A stretch of DNA of 18,502 nt from an uncultured Ruminococcus sp. (GCA_900553885.1 USFD01000062.1:1-18502), one strand, 5' to 3'. Shown: positions 1 through 7,724, counted from the stretch's first letter. Notes: a model not told the origin generated them from the letters alone. Numbers and translations: made by a program.

Positions 1-1
1 A

Positions 2-67
2 TTCTATCCAGGAATTCTGAATATTTCCTGTATTTCTTAATCTAGGTTCATTTCGCCAAATCCGAAT
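2..67 (-). repeat. Terminal 67-bp repeat, left copy (inverted relative to right copy)
   Basis: Positions 2-67 match the reverse complement of 18436-18502 over essentially their full length, with about 8 mismatches and one single-base gap. The core TATTTCTTAATCTA (29-43 region) and the block ending CAAATCCGAAT are identical in both copies. Read on the minus strand, the element starts 5 nt after the stop codon of the TetR gene, so it is that gene's 3' untranslated region. The distal end can fold as TATTCAG / CTGGATA (one G-U pair). I do not recognise the family, and it may extend beyond the window edge. It carries no T-run inside the window, so a terminator role cannot be confirmed. Confidence 0.85.
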
Positions 68-72
68 CTTCT

Positions 73-645
73 TTACTCCAGAAAATGTATCCCTTTCATC
101 ATGATATTTTCAGCTGCGGATGCGATCTCTTCCGCGCTGGTTGCCATGCCGTCGGCAAGCCATTTCTCCAGCAGGCCGATGCAGCCGGCACTGACAAAAG
201 AATAATAGTATTCGATCTGTTTCGGCGTTGCCTGGGCAAAATATTTGGAATAGCTTTCCAGGCAGCGTTCCCTTCCGATTGTAAGAAGCCGTGTGGCAAA
301 TTCCCTGTCGCCGTATTTCCCCAATGTAACTGCGCAGAGATCCGCATTCTCCTTCAGGCACCTGAAGATTCCGGTTGTAATTTTCAGAGGAGTCAGATCA
401 GATATGTCTGAATCAAGCAGCGGTTTTAGAGCTGTCTGGATGTCAGCCATCATTTCATCCTCCATCTGATGCATCAGATCATAGATGTCTGTATAGTGAG
501 TATAAAAGGTCCCCCGGTTGATGCCCGCTCTTTCGCAGAGCTCCTTGACGGAAATGCTCTGAACAGGCTTTTCGCGGAGCAGGCTGGTAAATGCCTGACG
601 GATCAGCATCCGGGTAAGCCGGGTTCTCTGGTCGCTTCTGGCCAT
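73..645 (-). CDS. TetR/AcrR-family transcriptional regulator
   Basis: A 190-residue repressor-type DNA-binding protein. An N-terminal helix-turn-helix lies at about residues 30-52 (VKELCERAGINRGTFYTHY), the typical TetR recognition region. The helical C-terminal part resembles the TetR_C ligand-binding/dimerisation domains common in Firmicutes (for example near DhaS-type regulators). I chose the start at 645 because AAGGAG lies 9 nt upstream on the minus strand. The frame is open for 20 more codons, to 705, but without a ribosome binding site. The gene diverges from the SDR gene at 853, and the shared 207-nt spacer holds palindromes overlapping both promoters, so it probably represses itself and the SDR gene. 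The ligand is unknown. The stop codon is followed 5 nt later by the terminal repeat. Confidence 0.9.
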   Translation of the reverse strand: MARSDQRTRLTRMLIRQAFTSLLREKPVQSISVKELCERAGINRGTFYTHYTDIYDLMHQMEDEMMADIQTALKPLLDSDISDLTPLKITTGIFRCLKENADLCAVTLGKYGDREFATRLLTIGRERCLESYSKYFAQATPKQIEYYYSFVSAGCIGLLEKWLADGMATSAEEIASAAENIMMKGIHFLE

Positions 646-728
646 ATTTTCTATCTCCTTTCCTGTGCAAAACAGACAGAATGTGCCGGATCTGTCCGAT
701 ATCATTCAGACTCACGGCAAGCTGATTA

Positions 729-758
729 TTGTATGACATACACTGTGGATATTATAAT
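729..758 (+). promoter_or_regulatory. Predicted sigma-A promoter of the SDR gene
   Basis: The -10 box TATAAT is at 753-758. An 18-nt spacer separates it from a poor -35 (TTGTAT, 729-734). The predicted start near 765 gives an ~88-nt leader before the ATG at 853. The -35 lies inside the palindrome at 730-742, as expected for a repressed promoter. Confidence 0.5.
730..742. promoter_or_regulatory. Candidate TetR operator
   Basis: TGTATG-A-CATACA is a perfect 6+1+6 palindrome overlapping the -35 of the SDR promoter. A second inverted repeat, ACACTGTG (740-747) and CACAGTGT (780-787), brackets the shared -10 region and the tetR -35. Size and position fit TetR-family operators. Binding is inferred. 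Confidence 0.5.
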
Positions 759-779
759 ACAAGTAGAGATAAAACTCAA
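751..779 (-). promoter_or_regulatory. Predicted sigma-A promoter of the tetR gene, overlapping the divergent one
   Basis: On the minus strand TTGAGT (779-774) and TATAAT (756-751) are separated by exactly 17 nt. The AT palindrome ATTATAAT supplies the -10 of both divergent promoters, so polymerase can occupy only one at a time. Confidence 0.5.
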
Positions 780-852
780 CACAGTGTCTGATTTTGTAAA
801 AATGTGTCGAATATATGAAAAGCATAATAATAACAGTGGAGGTGCAGTATGA

Positions 853-1827
853 ATGAAAAAACTTTTTATTATTACAGGGGCCAATGGACATCTGGGCGGG
901 ACGATTGTCCGGATGCTGAGCAGGAAACAGATACAGGTAAGAGGACTGGTTTTCGGAGAAAAGAAAGAACAGGACACAGAAAACATTCATTATTATAACG
1001 GAGATGTCAGGGACATTGATTCTTTGAGACCGCTGTTCCTGGGGTGTGAAAATATGGAAACAGTAGTAATCCACACAGCAGGTATTATAGATATTTCCAA
1101 TCATGTGTCTCCGGAACTGTATAATGTAAATGTAAATGGTACAAAGAATATCCTGCAGCTGTGCCGGGAATATCAGGTGAAGCGTCTGGTGTATGTAAGC
1201 TCGGTTCATGCAATCCCGGAGCAGAAGAGGGGAAAGGTGACCGGGGAAATCGGAGAATTTTCCCCGGATGCTGTAATCGGAGGATATGCAAAGACAAAAG
1301 CCGAGGCGACCCGGGCCGTGCTGAAGGCTGCAGAAGAGGGGCTCGATGCGGTTGTTGTCCAGCCCTCGGGCATTCTGGGCCCGTATGACCGTTCCGGTAA
1401 TCATCTGGTACAGATGGTTTCAGAGTATTTGCGGGGAACACTTCCGGCCTGTGTAAAAGGCGGATATGACTTTGTAGATGTAAGGGATGTTGCAGAGGGC
1501 TGTCTGCTTGCTGCTGAAAAAGGAAGGAAAGGAGAGTGTTATATTCTGTCCGACCGGTATTGTGAAATCCGGGAGGTGCTGGAGATCGCAGGGAATGTCT
1601 CCGGAAAGAAGAAACTGCCCGTACTGCCGCTGTGGATGGCAAAAATGGCTGCCCCGTTTATACAGCTTCATGCCAGGAGAAAGAAAAGACGTCCGCTGTA
1701 TACTGCCTACTCTCTTCATGTGCTTGGAACCGGGGAGAGATTTTCTCACAGAAAAGCGACAGAGGAGCTGGGGTATCACCCGCGGGATCTGAAGGTAACG
1801 ATCCGGGATATGGTGGCGGAGATGTAG
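853..1827 (+). CDS. NAD(P)-dependent extended SDR oxidoreductase/epimerase
   Basis: A 324-residue cytoplasmic protein of the extended short-chain dehydrogenase/reductase fold (NAD-dependent epimerase/dehydratase, dihydroflavonol-4-reductase/3-beta-HSD-like). The dinucleotide-binding glycine motif TGANGHLG is at residues 8-15. The catalytic Ser is in VYVSSVHA (about 116), and the YxxxK motif is Y145-A-K-T-K149. The segment PSGILGPYD after the active site is typical of this family. The start at 853 is supported by GGAGGT 9 nt upstream. An out-of-frame ATG at 849 would give a short unrelated peptide. The substrate is unknown; neighbours give no pathway, only a divergent TetR regulator. No terminator follows before asnS. 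Confidence 0.88.
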   Translation: MKKLFIITGANGHLGGTIVRMLSRKQIQVRGLVFGEKKEQDTENIHYYNGDVRDIDSLRPLFLGCENMETVVIHTAGIIDISNHVSPELYNVNVNGTKNILQLCREYQVKRLVYVSSVHAIPEQKRGKVTGEIGEFSPDAVIGGYAKTKAEATRAVLKAAEEGLDAVVVQPSGILGPYDRSGNHLVQMVSEYLRGTLPACVKGGYDFVDVRDVAEGCLLAAEKGRKGECYILSDRYCEIREVLEIAGNVSGKKKLPVLPLWMAKMAAPFIQLHARRKKRRPLYTAYSLHVLGTGERFSHRKATEELGYHPRDLKVTIRDMVAEM

Positions 1828-1878
1828 GGCGTATAACCAGAATTTGCATGAAAAGGGTGATTTCAAAGAGAATATTTA

Positions 1879-1907
1879 TTTACGCTTTTGGTTTCCGGTG
1901 GTATAAT
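1879..1907 (+). promoter_or_regulatory. Predicted sigma-A promoter of asnS
   Basis: TTTACG (1879-1884), a 17-nt spacer and TATAAT (1902-1907), preceded by TG one base upstream (extended -10). The leader to the ATG at 1945 is only about 30 nt, too short for a T-box. Confidence 0.65.
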
Positions 1908-1944
1908 GTTCATACTGATTACATGATTGAAGGAGTTTTTTGGT

Positions 1945-3336
1945 ATGGAACTGACAACTATTCGGGAGATATTTAAGAACAGAGAGGATTACCTGGATCA
2001 GAAGGTGACAGTTGGGGGCTGGCTCCGCAGTATCCGCGATTCAAAGACATTCGGTTTTATCGTGCTGAGCGACGGATCTTATTTCCAGACGCTTCAGGTG
2101 GTTTATCATGATAAGATGGATAATTTTGCTGAGATTTCCAGACTGAACGTGGGGGCGGCAGTGATTGTAACGGGAACTCTTGTGGCAACGCCTCAGGCAA
2201 AGCAGCCTTTTGAGATTCAGGCAGATACTGTTGAAGTAGAAGGGGCATCTGCACCGGATTATCCGCTTCAGAAAAAGCGCCACAGCTTCGAATTTTTAAG
2301 AACGATTTCTCATCTCAGACCGAGAACGAATACATTTCAGGCTGTATTCCGCGTAAGATCACTGGCTGCGTATGCCATCCATAAGTTCTTCCAGGAGAGA
2401 GGATTTGTGTATGTGCACACACCGCTGATCACCGGAAGTGACTGCGAGGGCGCGGGCGAGATGTTCCGTGTAACGACTATGGATCTGGCAAACGTTCCGA
2501 AAAATGCAGATGGAACTGTAGATTACAGCAAGGATTTCTTCGGAAAGGAGACAAGTCTTACCGTCAGCGGACAGCTCAACGGCGAGACTTATGCACAGGC
2601 TTTCCGCAGTATTTATACGTTTGGTCCTACATTCCGCGCAGAGAATTCCAATACTACCCGCCATGCGGCTGAGTTCTGGATGATTGAGCCGGAGATTGCT
2701 TTTGCAGATCTGGAGGATGATATGGATCTGGCGGAGGATATGCTCAAGTATATTATTAATTACGTACTGGAGAATGCGCCGGAGGAAATGAATTTCTTTA
2801 ATTCTTTTGTGGACAAGGGACTGCTGGAACGTCTTCACAATGTGGCAAATTCAGATTTTGCCCGTGTGACTTATACGGAAGCGGTTGACATCCTGGCAAA
2901 GAATAATGACAAGTTTGAATATAAGGTCTCCTGGGGATGTGATCTTCAGACAGAACATGAGCGTTACCTGACAGAACAGGTATACAAGCGTCCTGTATTT
3001 GTTACAGATTATCCGAAGGAAATCAAAGCGTTTTATATGAAACAAAATGATGACGGAAAAACGGTGGCTGCAGTTGACTGTCTTGTGCCGGGAATCGGCG
3101 AGATCATTGGCGGAAGCCAGAGGGAAGATAATTATGACAAACTGCTGAGCCGGATGAAAGAACTGGGGCTGAAAGAGGAAGATTACGGATTCTATCTGGA
3201 TCTGAGAAAGTACGGTTCTACCCGGCATGCCGGTTTTGGCCTTGGATTTGAAAGATGCGTGATGTATCTTACGGGAATGGCTAATATCCGTGATGTCATC
3301 CCCTTCCCCAGAACTGTTAATAACTGCGAATTATAA
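1945..3336 (+). CDS. asnS: Asparaginyl-tRNA synthetase
   Basis: Charges tRNA-Asn with asparagine in the cytoplasm. The protein has 463 residues, the usual bacterial AsnS length. The N-terminal OB-fold anticodon-binding domain (about 15-110, with VTVGGWLRSIRDSKTFGF) precedes the class II catalytic core. Motif 2 is FRAENSNTTRHAAEFWMIEPE, with the AsnS-type FWMIEPE rather than the AspRS form. Motif 3 is GFGLGFERCVMYLTG near the C-terminus. I chose the ATG at 1945 because AAGGAG (1930-1935) is 9 nt upstream. A TTG at 1927 would lie upstream of that site. Monocistronic: it has its own promoter and a terminator at 3343. Confidence 0.97.
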   Translation: MELTTIREIFKNREDYLDQKVTVGGWLRSIRDSKTFGFIVLSDGSYFQTLQVVYHDKMDNFAEISRLNVGAAVIVTGTLVATPQAKQPFEIQADTVEVEGASAPDYPLQKKRHSFEFLRTISHLRPRTNTFQAVFRVRSLAAYAIHKFFQERGFVYVHTPLITGSDCEGAGEMFRVTTMDLANVPKNADGTVDYSKDFFGKETSLTVSGQLNGETYAQAFRSIYTFGPTFRAENSNTTRHAAEFWMIEPEIAFADLEDDMDLAEDMLKYIINYVLENAPEEMNFFNSFVDKGLLERLHNVANSDFARVTYTEAVDILAKNNDKFEYKVSWGCDLQTEHERYLTEQVYKRPVFVTDYPKEIKAFYMKQNDDGKTVAAVDCLVPGIGEIIGGSQREDNYDKLLSRMKELGLKEEDYGFYLDLRKYGSTRHAGFGLGFERCVMYLTGMANIRDVIPFPRTVNNCEL

Positions 3337-3342
3337 AATGCG

Positions 3343-3376
3343 AAAGGACGCGCACAGATATGCGGCGTCCTTTTCT
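3343..3376 (+). terminator. Rho-independent terminator of asnS
   Basis: AAAGGACGC (3343-3351) pairs perfectly with GCGTCCTTT (3365-3373). Inner GCA/TGC pairs extend the stem, and a short T tail (TTTTCT) follows. It begins 7 nt after the asnS stop. Confidence 0.8.
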
Positions 3377-3427
3377 AGTACAGCAGATAATAATAATCAG
3401 CCGTTTATTTTTTACTGTAATGACAGA

Positions 3428-3478
3428 CGGAAGCTTCCGCCTGAGGAAGCCGGGAATCAGCCGGCTGTGGCGGAAGCT
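3428..3478 (+). promoter_or_regulatory. Large leader hairpin ahead of the yhaO-like gene
   Basis: AGCTTCCGCC (3432-3441) pairs perfectly with GGCGGAAGCT (3469-3478). Inside it AGCCGG (3448-3453) pairs with CCGGCT (3461-3466), closing a 7-nt loop. The left arm alternatively forms the 12-bp palindrome CGGAAGCTTCCG (3428-3439). No T-run follows, and the ribosome binding site is 20 nt downstream, so it is a leader structure rather than a terminator. A weak -10-like TGTAAT (3416-3421) lies just upstream, but I see no matching -35. Confidence 0.6.
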
Positions 3479-3509
3479 CTCCGGGGGACGAAAAGACAGG
3501 AGATCAGTT

Positions 3510-4562
3510 ATGAGATTTATCCACATTGCCGATGTGCATCTGGGCGCCTGCCCGGATGCGGGAAAGGCATATACGGAACAGAGACCGGAGGAAATATGGA
3601 ATACGTTTGAACATATCATCAGGATCTGTCAGGCAGAGCAGACAGATCTTCTTCTGATTGCAGGAGATCTGTTTCACAGACAGCCGCTTCTGAGAGAGCT
3701 TAAAGAAGTAGATTATCTGTTTTCCACACTGACGCACACGAAGGTGGTGCTGATTGCAGGAAACCACGATTATATCCGGCGGGATTCCTATTACCGGACG
3801 TTTCGGTGGCACGATAATGTATATCCCCTTTTTGGCAGGGAGATCCGCTGCGTGGAATTCGACGGGCTGCAGACTGCTGTTTACGGCCTCAGCTATTACA
3901 GCAGAGAAATCACAGAACCGCTGTATCACAGAGCGGCGCCGGAAGGCAGGCAGCGGTATGAGATTTTGCTTGCCCACGGCGGAGATGAGAAACATATTCC
4001 GATTAACTGGGATGAACTGGAACGTTCCGGATTTTCCTATACTGCGCTGGGACATATCCATAAACCGCAGGCTGTGCGCAGAAACCGGATCGTTTATGCC
4101 GGAGCGCTGGAACCTGTGGACCGTAATGACACCGGGCCTCACGGGTACGTGAAAGGAGAGCTTACGGGAAAAGGAAACCGCATCAGCTGGATTCCCTGTG
4201 CGTCCCGGGAGTACATCCATCTGGAGGTTCTGGTGGATGAGAGAGATACCGCAGGCAGTGTGAAACAAAAGATAAGAAAACTTACAAATGAATATGGAAA
4301 TGAAAATATTTACAAAATAAAGCTGAAGGGCGAAAGAGACCGTGATATTCTCCTGGATTCACTGAACCCGGACGATCTGGGAAATATCCTGGAAGTTACG
4401 GATGAGACACGGCCGGCATATGATTTTGACAGGCTGTACAGGGAGAACGCCGACAATCTGATCGGCCGGTATATTGAAAGTTTTGCCGGCTGCAGCCGGG
4501 ACAGCGAGGCGTACCAGGCACTGTGTGAAGGAGTAGACGCATTGCTTGCAAACCGCAGATAG
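3510..4562 (+). CDS. YhaO/SbcD-like metallophosphoesterase (DNA repair exonuclease family)
   Basis: A 350-residue Mn-dependent phosphoesterase related to SbcD/Mre11 and to B. subtilis YhaO. All five metal-site motifs are present: D8-V-H10 (IADVH), GD at 52-53 (AGDLFH), GNHD at 84-87, H156 (LLAHGG) and GHIH at 181-184. Residues after about 235 form a C-terminal region of the kind that caps or contacts the partner ATPase. The start at 3510 is set by AGGAGA 6 nt upstream. The frame is open back to 3360 with no usable start signal. It is followed 60 nt later by the ATPase at 4622, the usual nuclease-ATPase pairing. The role in double-strand-break or end processing is inferred from the family. Confidence 0.88.
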   Translation: MRFIHIADVHLGACPDAGKAYTEQRPEEIWNTFEHIIRICQAEQTDLLLIAGDLFHRQPLLRELKEVDYLFSTLTHTKVVLIAGNHDYIRRDSYYRTFRWHDNVYPLFGREIRCVEFDGLQTAVYGLSYYSREITEPLYHRAAPEGRQRYEILLAHGGDEKHIPINWDELERSGFSYTALGHIHKPQAVRRNRIVYAGALEPVDRNDTGPHGYVKGELTGKGNRISWIPCASREYIHLEVLVDERDTAGSVKQKIRKLTNEYGNENIYKIKLKGERDRDILLDSLNPDDLGNILEVTDETRPAYDFDRLYRENADNLIGRYIESFAGCSRDSEAYQALCEGVDALLANRR

Positions 4563-4587
4563 ATGCAGAAATTCTGCGCATAGTTGG

Positions 4588-4621
4588 AAAGGAGCAAAGC
4601 GGACAAAGCAGTGTCCGCTGC
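4588..4621 (+). promoter_or_regulatory. Ribosome binding site displaced by a hairpin, ahead of the yhaN-like start
   Basis: The only good Shine-Dalgarno sequence, AAAGGAG (4588-4594), ends 27 nt before the ATG at 4622. The gap contains a perfect 8-bp hairpin, AGCGGACA (4598-4605) / TGTCCGCT (4612-4619), with loop AAGCAG. If folded, only 3 + 2 unpaired nt remain between the site and the start codon, a workable distance. Confidence 0.6.
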
Positions 4622-6322
4622 ATGACAGAACATATGGTAATTACAGAGCTGTATATAAAAAATTTCGGCATGCTGTCTGAAAAACATATTCGTTTTACAG
4701 ATGGCGTGCAGGTCATATACGGGGAAAATGAGTCGGGAAAATCTACGCTTCACGGATTTATCCGGGCTATGTTTTTCGGGCTGGAACGGGGACGGGGAAA
4801 AGCGGCGCTGAAAGATGATTTTACCCGCTATGAGCCCTGGGATAATCCGGGAAATTATGCCGGAGTTCTGTGGTTCCTGTGCGGGGGAAAACAGTTCCGG
4901 CTGGAGCGGAATTTTGACCGTTATACAAAGCGGACTTCCCTGATCTGCGAGACAGACGGCGAAGAACTGTCTGTGGAGCACGGAGATCTGGAGATGCTGC
5001 TGGGCGGAATGACAGCGTCCCTCTATGACAGTACTGTTTCCATCGGACAGCTTGCCGCTGCGCCGGGCCAGGAACTTTCCAGAGCGCTGGAAAATTATGC
5101 TGTCAGTTTCTGCGAGACGGGAGGAGCGGATATTGATGTAAACGGAGCCCTGAAATGCCTGAAGGAAAGGCAGAGGGAGGCGGAAAAAGCCTTGCAGAAA
5201 GAGAAGGAGCGCCGGGAAGAAAAACGGCGGAAGCTGCTCCAGGAATGTGCCTATCTTGAACAGGATATGACGGCGCTGCAGGAGGAATACCGCGGAAAAG
5301 AAACGATTCTTGCCGGTCTGCAGGCAGAAACCGGCATAGAGGAGAAAGCGCCGGAGGATCATAGGATAGCGGAAGAACAGAAGCGGCCAAAGAGGCGGGA
5401 AGATTCCGAAATCCCGGGCCGGGCGGAGGAGCCGGGCAGAGCCGGAAAATTTCTTGCCGGAGGGGCTGCCGGTGTGTGCGTTGGTTTACTGGGGAGCATC
5501 TGGAGCCAGGTTATGAGCCGCTGGCAGCAGACAGGATCAGGCAGTGCATTTCTGATTTTATCCGGAGTAATTCTGCTGATTGGCGCAGGGCTTCTGGCAG
5601 CAGGCGGGTATATTTTCTTTACAACAGACAGAAAGAAACATAAATATGACGAAAATAAGATTTATGTTTCTGACGGGGACGCCAGTGATAACCAGAAGAC
5701 AGATCCGGGGCAGTCTGCTCAGGAAAGTAAAGAGCCGGGGAAGCAGGAGAGAAATCACCAGAACGGTGAAAAAATCCGCCGGATCCGGTGGGAGATGGAG
5801 CGGATCCGGGCGGAATGGAAGGAAAAAGAGATCCGTTGCAGCAACCTGCGTGAGCAGAGCCGGGAAGAAGAGCCCGGTGATACGGAAAAAAGGCTGGCCG
5901 GACGCTGCCGGGCGCTGCAGACTGCCATGGAACAGATCAGACTGGCTGCCGACCGTCTTGGCAGGCAGACAGCAGGCAGTCTGAATAAAAGAGCAACGGA
6001 GATATTTGCCGCGCTTACAGATGGCAGATACGGAAGCATGGAGATTGGCGGGAAACTGCAGATCTCTGTCTGGGACGGCAGCCGGCGTATCCCGGCAGAA
6101 CGTCTGAGCAGAGGAACGCTGGAACAGATCTATTTTTCTGTCCGCATGGCAGCGGCAGAAATTCTCCAGGAGGAACCCATGCCCGTTATTCTGGATGAAA
6201 CATTTGTATTTTATGATGAGAAAAGACTGAAATCTGCATTAAAATGGTTGAGGGGACAGAACAGACAGGTTATAATATTATCCTGCAATAGAAGAGAAAA
6301 AGAAATTTTGAAACAATTCTGA
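4622..6322 (+). CDS. YhaN/SbcC-like ABC-type ATPase with central membrane hairpin
   Basis: A 566-residue SMC/Rad50-type ATPase, the expected partner of the preceding nuclease. The Walker A motif GENESGKST is at 34-42. A coiled coil runs at about 175-240. Two hydrophobic segments lie at about 276-296 and 309-333 (ILSGVILLIGAGLLAAGGY). A second coiled coil spans about 375-450. The ABC signature LSRGTLEQ is near 495 and Walker B MPVILDE near 520-526. The C-terminal switch motif reads LSCNRRE, with Asn where relatives usually carry His. B. subtilis YhaN is far longer (about 960 residues), so the coiled coils here are strongly shortened. There is no CxxC zinc hook; the membrane hairpin occupies that place. 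The start at 4622 depends on the hairpin-displaced ribosome binding site; ATG 4634 (MVITELYIKNFG) is the alternative. Confidence 0.85.
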   Translation: MTEHMVITELYIKNFGMLSEKHIRFTDGVQVIYGENESGKSTLHGFIRAMFFGLERGRGKAALKDDFTRYEPWDNPGNYAGVLWFLCGGKQFRLERNFDRYTKRTSLICETDGEELSVEHGDLEMLLGGMTASLYDSTVSIGQLAAAPGQELSRALENYAVSFCETGGADIDVNGALKCLKERQREAEKALQKEKERREEKRRKLLQECAYLEQDMTALQEEYRGKETILAGLQAETGIEEKAPEDHRIAEEQKRPKRREDSEIPGRAEEPGRAGKFLAGGAAGVCVGLLGSIWSQVMSRWQQTGSGSAFLILSGVILLIGAGLLAAGGYIFFTTDRKKHKYDENKIYVSDGDASDNQKTDPGQSAQESKEPGKQERNHQNGEKIRRIRWEMERIRAEWKEKEIRCSNLREQSREEEPGDTEKRLAGRCRALQTAMEQIRLAADRLGRQTAGSLNKRATEIFAALTDGRYGSMEIGGKLQISVWDGSRRIPAERLSRGTLEQIYFSVRMAAAEILQEEPMPVILDETFVFYDEKRLKSALKWLRGQNRQVIILSCNRREKEILKQF

Positions 6323-6357
6323 AAAAACAGGCGAAAGAGGGCGGCCCCTTTTCAGAA
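6317..6357 (+). repeat. Inverted repeat spanning the yhaN-like stop codon
   Basis: TTCTGAAAA (6317-6325) pairs with TTTTCAGAA (6349-6357), and the inner GGC/GCC (6330-6332/6344-6346) can extend it. The stop codon TGA (6320-6322) is in the left arm. There is no free T-run after it, so it may be a weak attenuator or an mRNA-end stabiliser before cca. Confidence 0.45.
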
Positions 6358-6389
6358 GAGGCTGTTCCCTTTGGGGAGGAAGATAAATT

Positions 6390-7724
6390 ATGAAGATAAC
6401 ACTGCCAAGAAAGGTGCTGATGATTATCAATAATCTCCAGCTCCATGGATATGAAGCGTTTGCAGTGGGCGGGTGCGTCAGAGATTCCATTCTGGCCAGA
6501 AGACCGGAAGACTGGGATATTACCACATCGGCAAAACCGGAGGAGATTAAGAAGCTGTTCCGCAGGACGGTGGATACAGGAATTGAACATGGCACGGTTA
6601 CGGTACTCATCGGAAAGGATAGTTTTGAAGTTACGACTTACCGGGTTGACGGGGCGTACGAAGATGGAAGACATCCGAAGGAGGTGCGTTTTACCAGCCG
6701 TCTGGAGGAGGATCTGCAGAGACGGGATTTTACAATCAATGCCATGGCATACAATGACGAGGTGCGTCTGGTTGACGTATTTGGAGGAATGCAGGATCTC
6801 AACCATCATCTGATCCGCTGCGTAGGCGACCCCAGGGAGCGGTTTTCAGAAGATGCGCTCCGCATACTGAGAGCGGTCCGCTTTTCCGCACAGCTGAATT
6901 TCCCGATTGAGCCGGAGACGGCTGAAGCGATAAAGGAGCTGGCGCCTACGCTGGAGAAGATCAGCGCAGAGAGAATTCAGGCAGAGCTGGTGAAGCTGCT
7001 TGTCTCGCCCCATCCGGAGCGCATCCGGGATGCATATGAACTGGGAATTACGAAAGTGATTCTGCCGGAGTGGGATGCTATGGCAGGGGTTGAGCAGAAT
7101 ACGCCTCATCACAGATATGATGTGGCCGAGCACACGATCCGCGCCATGAAATATGTAAAGAGAGATAAAATTCTGCGGCTTACCATGCTGTTTCATGATA
7201 TGGGCAAGCCATCCACAAAGACTACGGATGAAAATGGAAGAGATCATTTTAAAGGCCATGCTCTTGTAAGCGAGGAAATTGCCAGAAAGGTGCTGCGCAG
7301 GCTGAAATTTGACAATGAGACAGTAAAGAAAGTAACCCGGCTGGTATGCTACCATGACTACCGTATGGAGGCCACGCCGAGAAATGTGCGCCGTGCTATG
7401 AACCGGATCGGTGTGGAACTGTTTCCCTATTACCTGGCCGTGCGCATGGCGGATGCAAAGGCACAGAGCCCTTACCGGAGAAGGGAAAAGATTGAAAATA
7501 TTGTAGCGATACGCAAGCTGTATCAGGAAGCGCTTCTTGAGGAGAACTGTGTTACCCTGCGGCAGCTGGCGGTAGGCGGAAGGGATCTGATGGATCTGGG
7601 GATGACGCCGGGAAGGGAGATCGGAAGCATGCTCAGTGAACTTCTGGAATATGTTATCGATGACCCGAAGAGAAATGAAAAAGAAATTCTGTGCGCTTAT
7701 GTAAAAGAAAAGCTTGGTTTGTAA
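6390..7724 (+). CDS. cca: CCA tRNA nucleotidyltransferase (class II, with HD domain)
   Basis: Adds or repairs the 3'-CCA end of tRNAs from CTP and ATP, without a template. The protein has 444 residues. The nucleotidyltransferase head carries GGCVRD (27-32) and the metal-binding D41-W-D43. RRDFTINAMA (111-120) and RFSEDALRILRAVRFSA (from 151) are the hallmark motifs of the class II family. A C-terminal HD phosphohydrolase domain is seen in H248, H269-D270 (LFHDMGK) and KGH near 290. GGAGG lies 11 nt upstream of the ATG. The gene follows yhaN by 67 nt in the same direction. Separate CC- and A-adding enzymes exist in some Clostridia, and no second copy is in this window, so full CCA activity is likely but not proven. 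Confidence 0.92.
   Translation: MKITLPRKVLMIINNLQLHGYEAFAVGGCVRDSILARRPEDWDITTSAKPEEIKKLFRRTVDTGIEHGTVTVLIGKDSFEVTTYRVDGAYEDGRHPKEVRFTSRLEEDLQRRDFTINAMAYNDEVRLVDVFGGMQDLNHHLIRCVGDPRERFSEDALRILRAVRFSAQLNFPIEPETAEAIKELAPTLEKISAERIQAELVKLLVSPHPERIRDAYELGITKVILPEWDAMAGVEQNTPHHRYDVAEHTIRAMKYVKRDKILRLTMLFHDMGKPSTKTTDENGRDHFKGHALVSEEIARKVLRRLKFDNETVKKVTRLVCYHDYRMEATPRNVRRAMNRIGVELFPYYLAVRMADAKAQSPYRRREKIENIVAIRKLYQEALLEENCVTLRQLAVGGRDLMDLGMTPGREIGSMLSELLEYVIDDPKRNEKEILCAYVKEKLGL

Noticed and set aside
712..1404. Long open frames antisense to the SDR gene and many similar ones elsewhere
   Set aside because: They lack ribosome binding sites and recognisable domains, and they lie fully opposite genes with clear family motifs.
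1828..1944. T-box or other tRNA-sensing leader before asnS
   Set aside because: The promoter leaves a leader of only about 30 nt, without a terminator or T-box sequence.
4563..4583. A six-codon mini-frame (ATG to TAG) directly after the yhaO-like stop
   Set aside because: It has no ribosome binding site and is explained by the small palindrome GCAGAA-A-TTCTGC; too short to support as a leader peptide.
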